Shown here one piece after another: positions 1 through 8,071 of a stretch of DNA of 39,451 nt; position 1 is the stretch's first letter; the number at the start of each line of letters is the position of its first letter. The notes below the pieces were generated by a model, which ran no database searches, had not been told where the DNA came from, and saw only the letters and a list, made by a program, of their open reading frames with translations. The position numbers were made by a program, and so were the translations under genes. The stretch is from contig CAZSCK010000020.1 in the NCBI GenBank assembly GCA_964605385.1, forward strand, positions 1 to 39,451. Reading direction: 5' to 3'. Source of the DNA: JAGLTQ01 sp964605385 (GTDB lineage Bacteria > Pseudomonadota > Gammaproteobacteria > UBA6429 > Thiohalophilaceae).

Positions 1-2
1 GT

Positions 3-143
3 TATAGCAAGAATAAAGGTATATACAAGGTAAAAGGTTCGGGTGGGGTCAGTCCTATAAAGGCAGATCCAATTTTCCGCAAAAAAGAGGCACGTTATGC
101 ATCTGGTTGGTATGATAGTATTACCTCAGATAGCTTTAGTTGA
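3..143 (+). CDS. 3' end of an unidentified gene (cut by left edge)
   Basis: An open frame runs in from the left edge and stops at TGA 141-143, giving 46 residues that end in YASGWYDSITSDSFS. The other two forward frames stop within the first 33 bases. The tail is hydrophilic and rich in Lys, Ser and Tyr, and I recognise no domain. The same frame continues beyond the stop into the broken DUF2798 gene, which looks like chance rather than a fusion. It could be the C-terminus of a real protein or a decayed remnant. Confidence 0.4.
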   Translation, partial: YSKNKGIYKVKGSGGVSPIKADPIFRKKEARYASGWYDSITSDSFS

Positions 144-368
144 TTTATTGATCGCAAACATCATAAGATTGTATTTTCATTTTTTATGGCATTACTTATG
201 TCTCTCATTATTAGTATTTTTAACGTTGGTCTTGTCAGTAATATTATTAGCCTATGGTTAAGCGCTTAGGTATTCACTTTTATGTTTGTATTCCCTTCTG
301 TTATTTTAATCTCTCCATCTGTTCATAAACTTATTAGTTTATTTTTAAAAAACGAATCAACAAAATGA
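144..368 (+). pseudogene. DUF2798-family small membrane protein, broken by an in-frame stop
   Basis: One frame reads as two hydrophobic helices joined by a short turn, the usual layout of DUF2798 proteins (about 70-80 residues, two membrane segments). The first helix includes MALLMSLIISIFNVGLV (ATG at 186); the second includes FMFVFPSVILISPSVHKL. TAG at 267-269 separates them in the same frame, at the turn where the family normally has a variable residue. No ATG lies upstream of 186, so the usual charged N-terminus (DRKHHKIVFSFF here) has no good start either. The final TGA (366-368) overlaps the ATG of the next gene. The family's function is unknown. I call it inactive, although a 27-residue first helix could still be made. 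Confidence 0.6.
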
Positions 369-748
369 AAGAATGTAATCAGTGTGGCAAATGTTGCACA
401 AAGTATAGTAATGGCGGCCTGTCTGTAACGGCCAGTGAAATAAAACATTGGGATATTTTTAATCCCAATATTTATAACTATGTTCACAATGGAAATATCT
501 GGTTTGATCCTGATACTGAAAAACAGTTGGAAATATGTCCCTGGCTGAGGAAAGAACCCGGGCAGAATAAATACACTTGTGATATTTATTTCGATCGTCC
601 CGATGATTGTAAATATTACCCCGTCACAATAGAACAAATGATAAAAGATGAATGTGAAATGCTGGAAGCGAGGGACTTGAGTAAACCAAATCAGGCGCAG
701 AAAACTCTGGACAAGCTGATGGCGGATAGCCGTCCCCCTTTTGAATAA
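365..748 (+). CDS. YkgJ-like cysteine-cluster protein
   Basis: This 127-residue protein begins MKECNQCGKCC, the CxxCxxCC signature of the YkgJ family (putative Zn- or Fe-binding). More cysteines follow near residues 58 and 72 (ICPWL and YTCDIYFDRPDDCKYYP), matching the spacing in family members that bind one metal cluster. Its substrate is not known. It has no signal peptide or membrane segment, so it is cytoplasmic. Its ATG overlaps the stop of the decayed DUF2798 gene, suggesting the two were once co-transcribed and translationally coupled. There is no strong Shine-Dalgarno. It is related at the cysteine-motif level to the FliB-like protein at 18353-19609. Confidence 0.75.
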   Translation: MKECNQCGKCCTKYSNGGLSVTASEIKHWDIFNPNIYNYVHNGNIWFDPDTEKQLEICPWLRKEPGQNKYTCDIYFDRPDDCKYYPVTIEQMIKDECEMLEARDLSKPNQAQKTLDKLMADSRPPFE

Positions 749-838
749 GGGAACTTGGTTTGAATAATCATATACAAATGTAACGAAAAATATAAAACGC
801 TATAATTAAAAAATATGTGAATTTATTTCAGGTGAAGT

Positions 839-1302
839 ATGACCAAACATCATGATGTACTCGAAACTCTTAATTAACATATTCCTTTACGTGATAAATT
901 AATTGCCGCTCACAATTCAATTAGTGAAATATTTCCCTTTATTGTTCGTATTGCTATTACCATTTACGATCCAGAAACAACAATATTGAATACAAGAATG
1001 TGCTACGCAATATAGCGGAGTTCCATCATGAAGCAATAAATGGTGAAGGATACCCGTCTGGAATGAAAGGAAATGAAATACCTCTCGAAGCACGCATTGT
1101 TGCCGTTCCCGTTGCCGATGTCTTTGATGCTCTGACCAGTGTTCGCCCCTATAAAGAAGCATGGGGCAATGAAAAAGCAATTAACATGCTTAACGAACTT
1201 TCCGGAGAAACACTTGATCAGGATTGTGTTAATGCTTTAATAAAAAATATTGAACAAATTGAGAAAATACAAAAACAATTTATCGAAAATGCTTTTGGAT
1301 AG
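839..1302 (+). pseudogene. HD-GYP phosphodiesterase remnant with internal deletion
   Basis: An ATG at 839 with AGGTGAAG just upstream and a TATAAT box at 801-806 opens a frame that stops after 12 codons (TAA 875-877). Beyond it the frame still reads the GAF-like start of an HD-GYP protein (IFPFIVRIAITIYDPETT). Near 990-1000 the sequence jumps into another frame that encodes only the C-terminal HD-GYP part: FHHEAINGEGYPSG (the GYP motif), then VADVFDALTSVRPYKEAW. Most of the GAF domain and the HD half with the metal ligands are gone. The intact protein would have hydrolysed cyclic di-GMP; this one cannot. The last 100 codons could still be translated from GTG 1000, but no ribosome site supports that. 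Confidence 0.8.
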
Positions 1303-1379
1303 TTTTATTAAAATTTTAAATAAATATTTTTATACTTCGAGGAATAAACGTCAACGATCAAAAGAAAATAAATTTACTC

Positions 1380-2021
1380 TTACCTTGAAGCCAGCTGAAA
1401 ACGTTTAAAGTGCTTCATCACTTTTTTCACGTAACCCTGAGTTTCACGATAAGGTGGTATCCCATTGTATTTATTTACCGCATTCTCACCTGCATTATAT
1501 GCCGCAATAACATATTTGAGGTTGTTGGGAAAAAGTGTCTTCAAATAGCGTAGGTGCTTAATACCCGCAACAATATTTTGATGGGGATTATAAAGATCAC
1601 TCACACCGTATTTTTCTGCTGTTGCCGGCATCAGTTGCATTAAACCAGATGCACCTTTATGTGAAGTCGCATTCGGGTTGAAGTAGGACTCGGTATAAAT
1701 TACCGCTTTTACTAATGATTCATCAATTCCATATTTTTTTGACTGGTGATAAATAAAGTATGACCATGACCGCATGCGGCGTTTCGCCCGCACAGTACGC
1801 CGCGCAACATAATGCCCCATATTCGTCAGTTCTTTGCTACGGCGAACCAGCTTTGCTTTGGTATTAATAAGTGGGTGGTCACTCACTAAACGACTGCCAT
1901 CAGGCATTTGATAAAGATAAACCCGAGCGTGTGCAGAAGAAATTAATCCAAACAATAATGCCGCAGACAAAATTACCGCAAAGGGCTTAATTCCTGAAAA
2001 TTTGTTCAATTTCTTGTCCAT
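1380..2021 (-). CDS. Periplasmic lytic transglycosylase (SLT domain, Slt/MltC-like)
   Basis: This 213-residue exported protein has a signal peptide (residues 1-32, cleavage near SAHA-RV). A short beta segment follows (VYLYQMPDGSRLVSDHP, like DUF4124), then a basic stretch (RRTVRAKRRMR) and a C-terminal lytic transglycosylase domain (about 85-205). Catalytic Glu is E111 in YTESYFNP, followed by GASGLMQLMPAT and AAYNAGENAVNKYNGIPPY, the three hallmark motifs. It should cleave the MurNAc-GlcNAc bond of peptidoglycan to form 1,6-anhydro-MurNAc. It is a stand-alone gene convergent with the HD-GYP remnant. This compact form is common in gammaproteobacteria, but I cannot assign a standard symbol. 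Confidence 0.88.
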   Translation of the reverse strand: MDKKLNKFSGIKPFAVILSAALLFGLISSAHARVYLYQMPDGSRLVSDHPLINTKAKLVRRSKELTNMGHYVARRTVRAKRRMRSWSYFIYHQSKKYGIDESLVKAVIYTESYFNPNATSHKGASGLMQLMPATAEKYGVSDLYNPHQNIVAGIKHLRYLKTLFPNNLKYVIAAYNAGENAVNKYNGIPPYRETQGYVKKVMKHFKRFQLASR

Positions 2022-2083
2022 AATACGTTTATCGGTACCCGTTCACATTTCTAAAGAAAACAATCACATTAATTATGCGAATA

Positions 2084-2740
2084 TTACCTTATTGCATCCA
2101 GTTGGTAGATACATTCATTCATGTAATTAAGGCCTTTCGCGCGAAATTTCTCATTATCACCAAGCACATCCTGTGCCGTTAGCTGGTTTACCTGATATTT
2201 GGCTTGATATAACGCCCGAACCTCATCTTCTGACACAGAAAAAGGTGGGCCATCCATTTTTGACTGCTCATATTCCAGCGTAACGAGTAATTTTGGTGCA
2301 GATTGAGCTAATTCTGCCATTTTAGCGGCATAATCCTGGCGCATAGCAGGCGGCAAGGCGATTAATGAGGCGCGATCATAAACGGCATCAACTTGCCCTA
2401 ATGTTTCAGCTGTAAGCTCAAAAAAGTCACCACAAAACAGGCTTATTTTTTCAGATTGCCAGAGTTCCAGGCCACCGACTTGATGTCGCTCTACCTTTAA
2501 TTGATTTTCAGAAAAAAAGGCTTCTACTGCCAGATGACTCAGCTCAATGCCGATAACCTGGTGACCCTGTTTCGCTAACCAGATTAAATCCAGGCTTTTT
2601 CCACAAAGAGGGACAAAAATGCGTGATCCCGCCGGTAAACTTAAAACAGACCAATTTTCTTTTAAATGTGGATTAACTTCATCCAGATGAAACCCGGTTA
2701 AGTTATTTTCCCAGCGGTTATGCCAAAAATCTGCTTCCAT
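2084..2740 (-). CDS. tpm: Thiopurine S-methyltransferase (TPMT family)
   Basis: This 218-residue SAM-dependent methyltransferase begins MEADFWHNRWENNLTGFH, the standard bacterial TPMT opening. It then has FVPLCGKSLDLIWLAKQGH and VIGIELS (SAM-binding loops), a CGDFF motif and YDRASLIALPPAMRQ. Length and motif order match the Pseudomonas and E. coli enzymes. Bacterial TPMTs methylate thiopurines and also selenium and tellurium oxyanions, which gives metalloid detoxification; the natural substrate is uncertain. It is monocistronic, reads the same way as the lytic transglycosylase 62 bases downstream, and lies next to the decayed MBL copy. Confidence 0.93.
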   Translation of the reverse strand: MEADFWHNRWENNLTGFHLDEVNPHLKENWSVLSLPAGSRIFVPLCGKSLDLIWLAKQGHQVIGIELSHLAVEAFFSENQLKVERHQVGGLELWQSEKISLFCGDFFELTAETLGQVDAVYDRASLIALPPAMRQDYAAKMAELAQSAPKLLVTLEYEQSKMDGPPFSVSEDEVRALYQAKYQVNQLTAQDVLGDNEKFRAKGLNYMNECIYQLDAIR

Positions 2741-2762
2741 CTTAAACTCCTTAAAAACAGCC

Positions 2763-2973
2763 GCGAATTGTACCCTATTACGTAATGCCGTTCAGTTATG
2801 AGCATAAAATTAAAAAATCATTTCCCTCCCCTTCAAGGGGACGAGCCCATGGACGGGCGAAGGTAGAACAATGCAGGAGCTATTGTCGGGGACTAGGGAG
2901 GGGGAATAAAATTAACTTCTTAACTGATCGGCATTACCATTACGCCCCTATTTTTAATATTTCCCCTGCCTAG
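2763..2973 (+). repeat. Duplicated upstream region of the MBL hydrolase gene (copy 1)
   Basis: This stretch matches the region upstream of the intact MBL gene (6120-6277). Shared blocks include CGCGAATTGTACCC near the left end and the long block AACTTCTTAACTGATCGGCA followed by TTACCATTACG. Both copies carry a C-rich/G-rich inverted repeat between TTCCCTCCCC and GGGAGGGGGAAT. In this copy the inner part is longer and contains an unrelated GAGCCCATGGACGGGC segment, so the two copies hold different versions of the repeat. The block runs directly into the coding remnant at 2974. The whole segment, regulatory region included, was duplicated. Confidence 0.75.
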
Positions 2974-3239
2974 GAAGTACCTGAAATTTTAAAATTAGCC
3001 AAAGAAAAAGGTGTGACTATTACTGATATTTTACTCACTCACAGTCACTTTGATCATATTAATCGTGTGGAAGGTATTTTAAAAACTCATGATGCTCAAT
3101 TACATTTACTTAAAAGTGTGAAGGCAATCCTTTTATGTTTTTTGATAAGGCCGATGACTTTGTTGAGTACCGTATGCATACTCACGATAAGACACGTGAG
3201 TCGCCTTATCATGCAGAGTTAAAATCTGTACAAAAATAA
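2974..3239 (+). pseudogene. Decayed second copy of the MBL-fold hydrolase (6330-7043)
   Basis: Two blocks nearly identical to the intact gene survive. The first (2974-3116) reads EVPEILKLAKEKGVTITD and the metal motif LLTHSHFDHIN. The second (3117-3239) is in another frame and reads CEGNPFMFFDKADDF, then THDKTRESPYHAEL and a TAA at 3237. Compared with the parent, about 178 bases are missing between the two CCTGCCTGG copies (parent 6269 and 6447), taking out the start codon. A further ~319 bases (parent 6597-6915) are missing, shifting the frame. The deleted part held the remaining metal ligands, so it cannot be an active enzyme. Confidence 0.9.
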
Positions 3240-3276
3240 ACAACTTAAGAATTTAACGCAAAGAATTATGTTTTTA

Positions 3277-3300
3277 GTAGGTCGGCATTCATGCCGACGC
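3277..3300. repeat. Small palindromic repeat GTAGGTCGGC-type (copy 1)
   Basis: GTAGGTCGGCATTCATGCCGAC contains a perfect GTCGGCAT/ATGCCGAC inverted repeat. It lies between the MBL remnant and the 3' end of the M16 peptidase gene, a convergent spot. A second copy in the opposite orientation is at 9357-9380, also between convergent genes. The loop differs but the GTAGGTCGGC arm is kept, with compensating changes in the palindrome. It may act as a weak bidirectional terminator or be a REP-like element; it has no clear T-tract. Confidence 0.6.
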
Positions 3301-3353
3301 AGAGGTAAAAAATACCACATGATGTAGAAATATACTCCTCGACTCTTAGTTTT

Positions 3354-4799
3354 CTACTTCTTTCTCATTCGCAACACAATACGCCAAATTATTACACCAG
3401 CTAATATTATCATGACCAAAACAAGGTTATAAAACTGTGTATACGTTAATGTAGGTGATGATACCGCAATCACTCTATTACTCGCATGAAAGTGCTTCTT
3501 TGATACCCGCTGAATATCCGCCAATGAAACTTTTTCAATTTCATCCTCAAAATTCTTTAACGCACCATACTTTTTAATTTCAAAATCATTGTGCACATAG
3601 TAGCCTGAAAAATCTTCATTAGTTTCATAACCTCTCGCGGCATTAAGAAGGATTTTTAATTTCGTTTTTTTTAACTCTTTTTCATCCAAATCGCCTTTTT
3701 TAAATTTTTCCACAACTAGACTTATAAGTTCCAGGTTCGTATCAACATCATTAATTTCTGAGTCACTACTCAATAGAAATAATCCAAATTTATCATATGC
3801 CCCTGACTCAGCAGAAGGAGCATATGCAAGTCCTTTCTCAACCCGCAAAAGTTTATACATCTCACGATAAAAATATTCTTCTAGTACATCAAACACATAC
3901 TTATCTTTATGATGTTTATCAGGCATACGATATAAATGGTAAACTGTAGCCTCTGTTCCTAATAAAGGTGAAAATTTACCCGTGTATACCCTGGAAGGGT
4001 CAAGCTGATTATTAATATCAGAAACAAGTATAGTATATCTCTTACTATTATTATTCATCTTCATCATGCCAAGAGTTTTTTCAATAAGTTTCTTCGCTAT
4101 AGGTATCTCAAAATCACCAACAACTGACAAAGTCATATTGTCAGGTGTGTAATAATTATTTAATGTGGAAATAATTTCATCTCTTGTGACTAATGTTGAA
4201 TGATCAACTTCATCACATAAGCTCCTTATATTTGGAAATAAATCTTTCATCGCCAACAAGGTTGCTGAAGAAATAATTCCATTTTTATGTAGCCAGTTTC
4301 GCAAATGGCTAGGCTTTCCTCCTGCTTCACGATTAATAATATTTCGTGATTTTTCTACATTTTCGTTACTTATTAAGCTATCAGTGATTATTTCATGCAA
4401 AATACTAAGGCCGATATCTAAGTTTTTATTGTAGATATCTATTTTATACATAGTGTAATCATTACCCGTCTCTGCGTTCCACGAACCACCATGAGATTCA
4501 ATTATATCATCCAGTTCATTTTCACTATGCTTTGACGTTCCGGTAAATAAAAGGTGTTCAAGAAAATGTGCGGTTTCTTTTTTACCACACGAAAAATGAT
4601 TAACACCTACATTGACATTTAACCTTATAGATACATTACGTGCTAAGTGACGTGGCTTTAGAATAACTCTGAGGCCGTTTTTAAGTGTGTAATAGTTTAC
4701 ATTATAGAAATCGGGTTGGGAGTATTCGCTGGCATATAGAGTACTGAATGGCAATAGCAGAGATATAGATAATAATTGGTAGAAGTTTTTCTTTAACAT
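3354..4799 (-). CDS. M16 (pitrilysin-type) zinc peptidase, membrane anchored
   Basis: This 481-residue protein has a signal peptide (residues 1-23) and the inverted zinc motif HFLEH (H78, E81, H82). E158 (in NIINREAGGK), 76 residues further on, fits the third ligand. It contains one active M16 domain and one inactive-type M16 C domain (about 200-380), the length typical of single-unit bacterial M16B proteins. After the peptidase domains comes a hydrophobic helix (about residues 454-474, LVLVMIILAGVIIWRIVL) ending in RMRKK. That should anchor the enzyme in the inner membrane facing the periplasm. M16B enzymes usually act as HxxEH/inactive pairs; no inactive partner gene is next to it. Substrate unknown. 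Confidence 0.85.
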   Translation of the reverse strand: MLKKNFYQLLSISLLLPFSTLYASEYSQPDFYNVNYYTLKNGLRVILKPRHLARNVSIRLNVNVGVNHFSCGKKETAHFLEHLLFTGTSKHSENELDDIIESHGGSWNAETGNDYTMYKIDIYNKNLDIGLSILHEIITDSLISNENVEKSRNIINREAGGKPSHLRNWLHKNGIISSATLLAMKDLFPNIRSLCDEVDHSTLVTRDEIISTLNNYYTPDNMTLSVVGDFEIPIAKKLIEKTLGMMKMNNNSKRYTILVSDINNQLDPSRVYTGKFSPLLGTEATVYHLYRMPDKHHKDKYVFDVLEEYFYREMYKLLRVEKGLAYAPSAESGAYDKFGLFLLSSDSEINDVDTNLELISLVVEKFKKGDLDEKELKKTKLKILLNAARGYETNEDFSGYYVHNDFEIKKYGALKNFEDEIEKVSLADIQRVSKKHFHASNRVIAVSSPTLTYTQFYNLVLVMIILAGVIIWRIVLRMRKK

Positions 4800-4901
4800 T
4801 AAAAAATCTCACAATATATATTTGGTAAGACGTTATTTACTAATCGACACTAGCTCAAAAGTTTATCGAAAATGACTAACATTAAACTTATCATGCTTAA
4901 T

Positions 4902-5432
4902 TTATGTAGAAATAAATGATTGTTTTCCTGTTACGACATTTGAAGGATGCTGAGGCCAATGAGCAGAACCAGAAGGTGCCGCAAGCTGAATAGTGCCGGC
5001 TATATAGTGCGCACATAATTTTGCAAAACCTCCTTTATATGGTGACAATGTGGCTTCTTTCATTACTTCTTCGGCAAAGTTTGCCGCATCATTGAATTGA
5101 ATGCGGCCACCCCAAAAATGAAGGACAATACCAATAGTTATAAGAGCCGCCCCGATAACCCAATTTAACCAAATGGTAACTGTTGCAAGAATAAATAGTA
5201 ATTTACCAAACCCTTTCCAGATATGATATCGCTTGTATTCAGGGAAATTTAAACCAAGTTGTAATGGATCAACTTGCACGGATAATGAATGGTTGGCGAT
5301 AAGTAAGCGAAAAGACGACCAATTATGATGGAAGTCTTCTGCTGCTGTTGCAGCAGAAGTTGTAAGTTGTTGCCCGAAGATGGTTTCAATATTTTTCTTG
5401 AACTCATCAGCAGTAGGGATGTTATCTGACAT
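4902..5432 (-). CDS. Small membrane protein of unknown function
   Basis: This 176-residue protein has a hydrophilic N-terminal half (DEFKKNIETIFGQQL, then an Ala-rich stretch). A pair of membrane helices (about residues 78-110, LLFILATVTIWLNWVIGAALITI and beyond) is followed by a soluble tail. The start is supported by AAGGGGAAAAGTAATG. The N-terminus lacks a signal peptide. I recognise no family. It reads the same way as the SeqA-N-like gene upstream, but about 110 bases separate them, so an operon is uncertain. Confidence 0.6.
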   Translation of the reverse strand: MSDNIPTADEFKKNIETIFGQQLTTSAATAAEDFHHNWSSFRLLIANHSLSVQVDPLQLGLNFPEYKRYHIWKGFGKLLFILATVTIWLNWVIGAALITIGIVLHFWGGRIQFNDAANFAEEVMKEATLSPYKGGFAKLCAHYIAGTIQLAAPSGSAHWPQHPSNVVTGKQSFIST

Positions 5433-5543
5433 TACTTTTCCCCTTTGATTTTTTTAATGAAGTAACGCCTAAACAATCTGCAATCATAAGTGAAGATCTG
5501 ATTTCTAGGCCATAGCTCTTGGTTACCAGTATTAATCTTATTG

Positions 5544-6011
5544 TTAGTCAAATTTATCTGAGAGCATTTCATCTATTAAATCACTATGTTCTGAAAATTT
5601 TTTCTTTAATTTTATTCTCAGCGTATTTAACTGCGGCTCATCTAACAACCTGTCAAATTCTGCTGCCGTCAGATTTAGCTGGCGGCAATATTTATCAAGC
5701 ACGGTCTGTGGTGCTACGCCATATTTTTTAGCAACAATACGTGTTGCATCAGGACGAGTCTCACTATACTTAAATACGAGATCTACCACTTCTAAAATAT
5801 GGCACAAGGATTGAGGTACATCTCGTGATAGTGAAAGACCTGAATATCCTTGAGATCGACTTACAGAAGAAAAAAGCTGCTGTTTCAATGCTTTATCTGA
5901 AAGACCAAGTAAGCGTTTGATTGTACTGTTAAAATTATCAACAAGAGGCTCTGCATGCTGCTGTACATACAAAAAAAGCTCTTCATCAACTTCGACTTGA
6001 TAATTTTGCAT
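5544..6011 (-). CDS. SeqA-N-like ribbon-helix-helix protein with HTH-like C-terminus
   Basis: The start is set at ATG 6011 because GAGG lies eight bases upstream; an earlier in-frame ATG at 6071 has no ribosome site. The 155-residue product opens QVEVDEELFLYVQQHAEP and continues to NSTIKRLLGL. This is the pattern of the SeqA N-terminal oligomerisation domain (beta strand, helix, IxxRLL). The C-terminal half (about 88-125, TRIVAKKYGVAPQTVLDKY and CRQLNLTAAEF) reads like a short HTH-type DNA-binding module. It lacks the SeqA GATC-binding domain, so it is not SeqA itself. I infer a DNA-binding dimer, possibly a regulator or a restriction-associated accessory protein; no such system is nearby. 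Confidence 0.6.
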   Translation of the reverse strand: MQNYQVEVDEELFLYVQQHAEPLVDNFNSTIKRLLGLSDKALKQQLFSSVSRSQGYSGLSLSRDVPQSLCHILEVVDLVFKYSETRPDATRIVAKKYGVAPQTVLDKYCRQLNLTAAEFDRLLDEPQLNTLRIKLKKKFSEHSDLIDEMLSDKFD

Positions 6012-6119
6012 AGTTGCGTCCTCTATTTCTAACACTATAAAAAGCATAGCAAAACACTTCCTATACGTCAAGTGCTTGCAAGTATTTTAAGTGAAGGTTA
6101 GAGGAATCAGAAAAAACGG

Positions 6120-6277
6120 TCGCGAATTGTACCCCATTACGCCTAATACCGTTTAGTTAAGAGAATAGAGGGTTCCCTCCCCCTAGCCCCCTCCCTCAGG
6201 GAGGGGGAATAAAATTAACTTCTTAACTGATCGGCATTACCATTACGTCTCTATTTTTTAATATTTCCCCTGCCTGG
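6120..6277 (+). repeat. Duplicated upstream region of the MBL gene (copy 2) with strong hairpin
   Basis: This is the partner of 2763-2973. It contains CCCCCTCCC-TCA-GGGAGGGGG at 6187-6207, a nine-base perfect stem, set between TTCCCTCCCC and GGGAGGGGGAAT ends. The conserved block AACTTCTTAACTGATCGGCA follows. CCTGCCTGG at 6269-6277 recurs inside the coding region at 6447-6455 and marks one edge of the deletion seen in the decayed copy. The C/G-rich hairpin is a REP-like repeat type seen between genes in gammaproteobacteria. Confidence 0.6.
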
Positions 6278-6329
6278 CAACTACAAGCTACTATATGATT
6301 AATAACGCTTAATTAACTGGAATTCAAAG

Positions 6330-7043
6330 ATGACCCTTATTGTTGATAATGATCGCTACAGCATTGATGCCATTGAACTTGGCCCAATGGAAAATTTTAT
6401 TTATCTGATCAGTGATAAAAAAACTCATCAAGCCGCAGTGGTAGATCCTGCCTGGGAAGTACCTGAAATTTTAAAATTGGCCAAAGAAAAAGGCGTGACC
6501 ATTACTGATATTCTCCTCACTCATAGTCACTTTGATCATATTAATGGTGTGGAAGGTATTTTAAAAACTCATGATGCTCAATTACATTTACTTAAAGATG
6601 AAGCTCAGTTTTGGGGAGAAACACTTGCTCACCCATCACTGCATCATGGTGGAGACACCATTAAAATTGGTGATAGTGAAATTAAGATCTTGCATACTCC
6701 CGGACATACACCCGGCTCAGCGTGTTATCACATTGATAATAATTTAATTGCAGGTGACACCATGTTTGTTTTTGGTTGTGGCCGTTGTGATTTAGCCGGT
6801 GGCGATCCAAATGTGATGTATGACACTTTAAATAAACTGGGGAAAATGCCCGGCGATACATTAATTTTGCCCGGCCATAATTACGCCGAGAAAACCACTG
6901 CCACCATGCATGAACAGTGTGAAGGTAATCCTTTTATGTTTTTTGATAACAAGGATGAGTTTACAGAGTATCGAATGCATACCCATGATAAGACACGTGA
7001 ATCGCCTTATCATGCGGAGATAAAACCTAACGCAGAGGCTTAA
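6330..7043 (+). CDS. MBL-fold metallohydrolase, glyoxalase II-like
   Basis: This 237-residue cytoplasmic protein carries THSHFDH (H65, H67, D69, H70), then GHTPGSACYH, GDTMFVFGCGRCDL and LPGHNYA, the five metal-site motifs of glyoxalase II-type MBL enzymes. The C-terminus (FMFFDNKDEFTEYRMHTH) resembles the substrate-binding tail of hydroxyacylglutathione hydrolase-like proteins rather than the canonical GloB end. The likely reaction is thioester hydrolysis such as S-lactoylglutathione; gloA at 24252 could supply that substrate. Closely related YcbL-type or persulfide dioxygenase-like enzymes cannot be excluded. A decayed duplicate lies at 2974-3239. Confidence 0.85.
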   Translation: MTLIVDNDRYSIDAIELGPMENFIYLISDKKTHQAAVVDPAWEVPEILKLAKEKGVTITDILLTHSHFDHINGVEGILKTHDAQLHLLKDEAQFWGETLAHPSLHHGGDTIKIGDSEIKILHTPGHTPGSACYHIDNNLIAGDTMFVFGCGRCDLAGGDPNVMYDTLNKLGKMPGDTLILPGHNYAEKTTATMHEQCEGNPFMFFDNKDEFTEYRMHTHDKTRESPYHAEIKPNAEA

Positions 7044-7065
7044 TGATTTTTATATTTTTATTTTT

Positions 7066-7908
7066 TTATTTTTCAGCAACGATATAAATCATCCACGACT
7101 CCTGGTTCTCTACTTCTGTCGTTTCGTAGTATTCACCGGTGCCTTCTAACTCATCATCATCTTCGTCATCTGACTCAACGTATTCTTCCCAGTAAACACG
7201 ACTCTTACTGTAACCGGCTTCTTCAAGTAATTCTAAAATTTCTGGAATCGCCCATAAACGCCAGCAGTATGTAAAGGCTTCATCCATACGTGAACCATCA
7301 TCAAATTCAAAATGAATCGCACATTCCATATGATTATCAATTGGGTTAAACGAAACATGTTCCCAAATATAAGTTGCATTTTGATCTTCAAGTTCTGTTT
7401 CTTCTTCAAGAACATCAGCACACTCTGTTCCGCCGAATAAATCTAATACTAAGATGCCATCATCATTTAAACTTTCGCGTGCTTTTTTAAAGTAATCAAT
7501 CAACTCATCACGCTTTTCAAAAAGACAATAACTAAAGTTAAATGCGCAGGTAACATCAACTTTATCTGTTTTAATACGAACATCGTCTTCAATTAAAGTA
7601 ACTCGACTTGCAACATTTTCACCTGCAGTTTTAAGATTATGCTTTCTACCCCAGTCTAGTGTTGGGCCGTCAAAATCAACACCAATTGCTGTGCGCTCAG
7701 GATCACTTTTACACCATTCCGTCGCTAAATAAGCAGTACCACAAAAATCTTCTTTCATGCTCAGGGCTTTACGGCCACGCAGCTTTTGGAAAGTTTTACT
7801 CATGAAATCAACTTCAGCTTCGGGGAATTGAACTGATTCTTGATATAGCGTGTGGCGATCAGCCTGTTCTGCCATAGTTGGTTTATTTTTTCCTGACTGC
7901 TTACTCAT
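7066..7908 (-). CDS. Class I SAM-dependent methyltransferase
   Basis: This 280-residue protein starts behind AAGGTGAGATG. The Rossmann motif is degenerate (MKEDFCGTAYLATEW in place of GxGxG). It is followed by AIGVDFDGPTLDWGRK (acidic ribose-binding residue), DVTCAFNFSYCLF and LNDDGILVLDLFGG (motifs II and III). An insertion (EETELEDQ) and a long acidic stretch near residues 245-262 (VESDDEDDDELEGTG) precede a conserved end (QESWMIYIVAEK). The substrate is unknown. It is transcribed convergently with the MBL gene and divergently from ispG. Confidence 0.8.
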   Translation of the reverse strand: MSKQSGKNKPTMAEQADRHTLYQESVQFPEAEVDFMSKTFQKLRGRKALSMKEDFCGTAYLATEWCKSDPERTAIGVDFDGPTLDWGRKHNLKTAGENVASRVTLIEDDVRIKTDKVDVTCAFNFSYCLFEKRDELIDYFKKARESLNDDGILVLDLFGGTECADVLEEETELEDQNATYIWEHVSFNPIDNHMECAIHFEFDDGSRMDEAFTYCWRLWAIPEILELLEEAGYSKSRVYWEEYVESDDEDDDELEGTGEYYETTEVENQESWMIYIVAEK

Positions 7909-8071
7909 CTCACCTTCCCCTAAAAATTATACGAATTTAGACTGCTTATTTTGAATATGCTCATTATATTTTATTACGCAGAGTTACACTAATTTTTCCA
8001 TCTCTGGGTAATCCTGATCAGACAAAAATGCTATGATTCGCGCTTAATTTAATTAATTTTACGGTTTTAAT

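Noticed and set aside
2838..2905. CRISPR-like or transposase-related repeat near the MBL remnant
   Set aside because: It is a single C/G-rich inverted repeat; no spaced repeat series or transposase frame.
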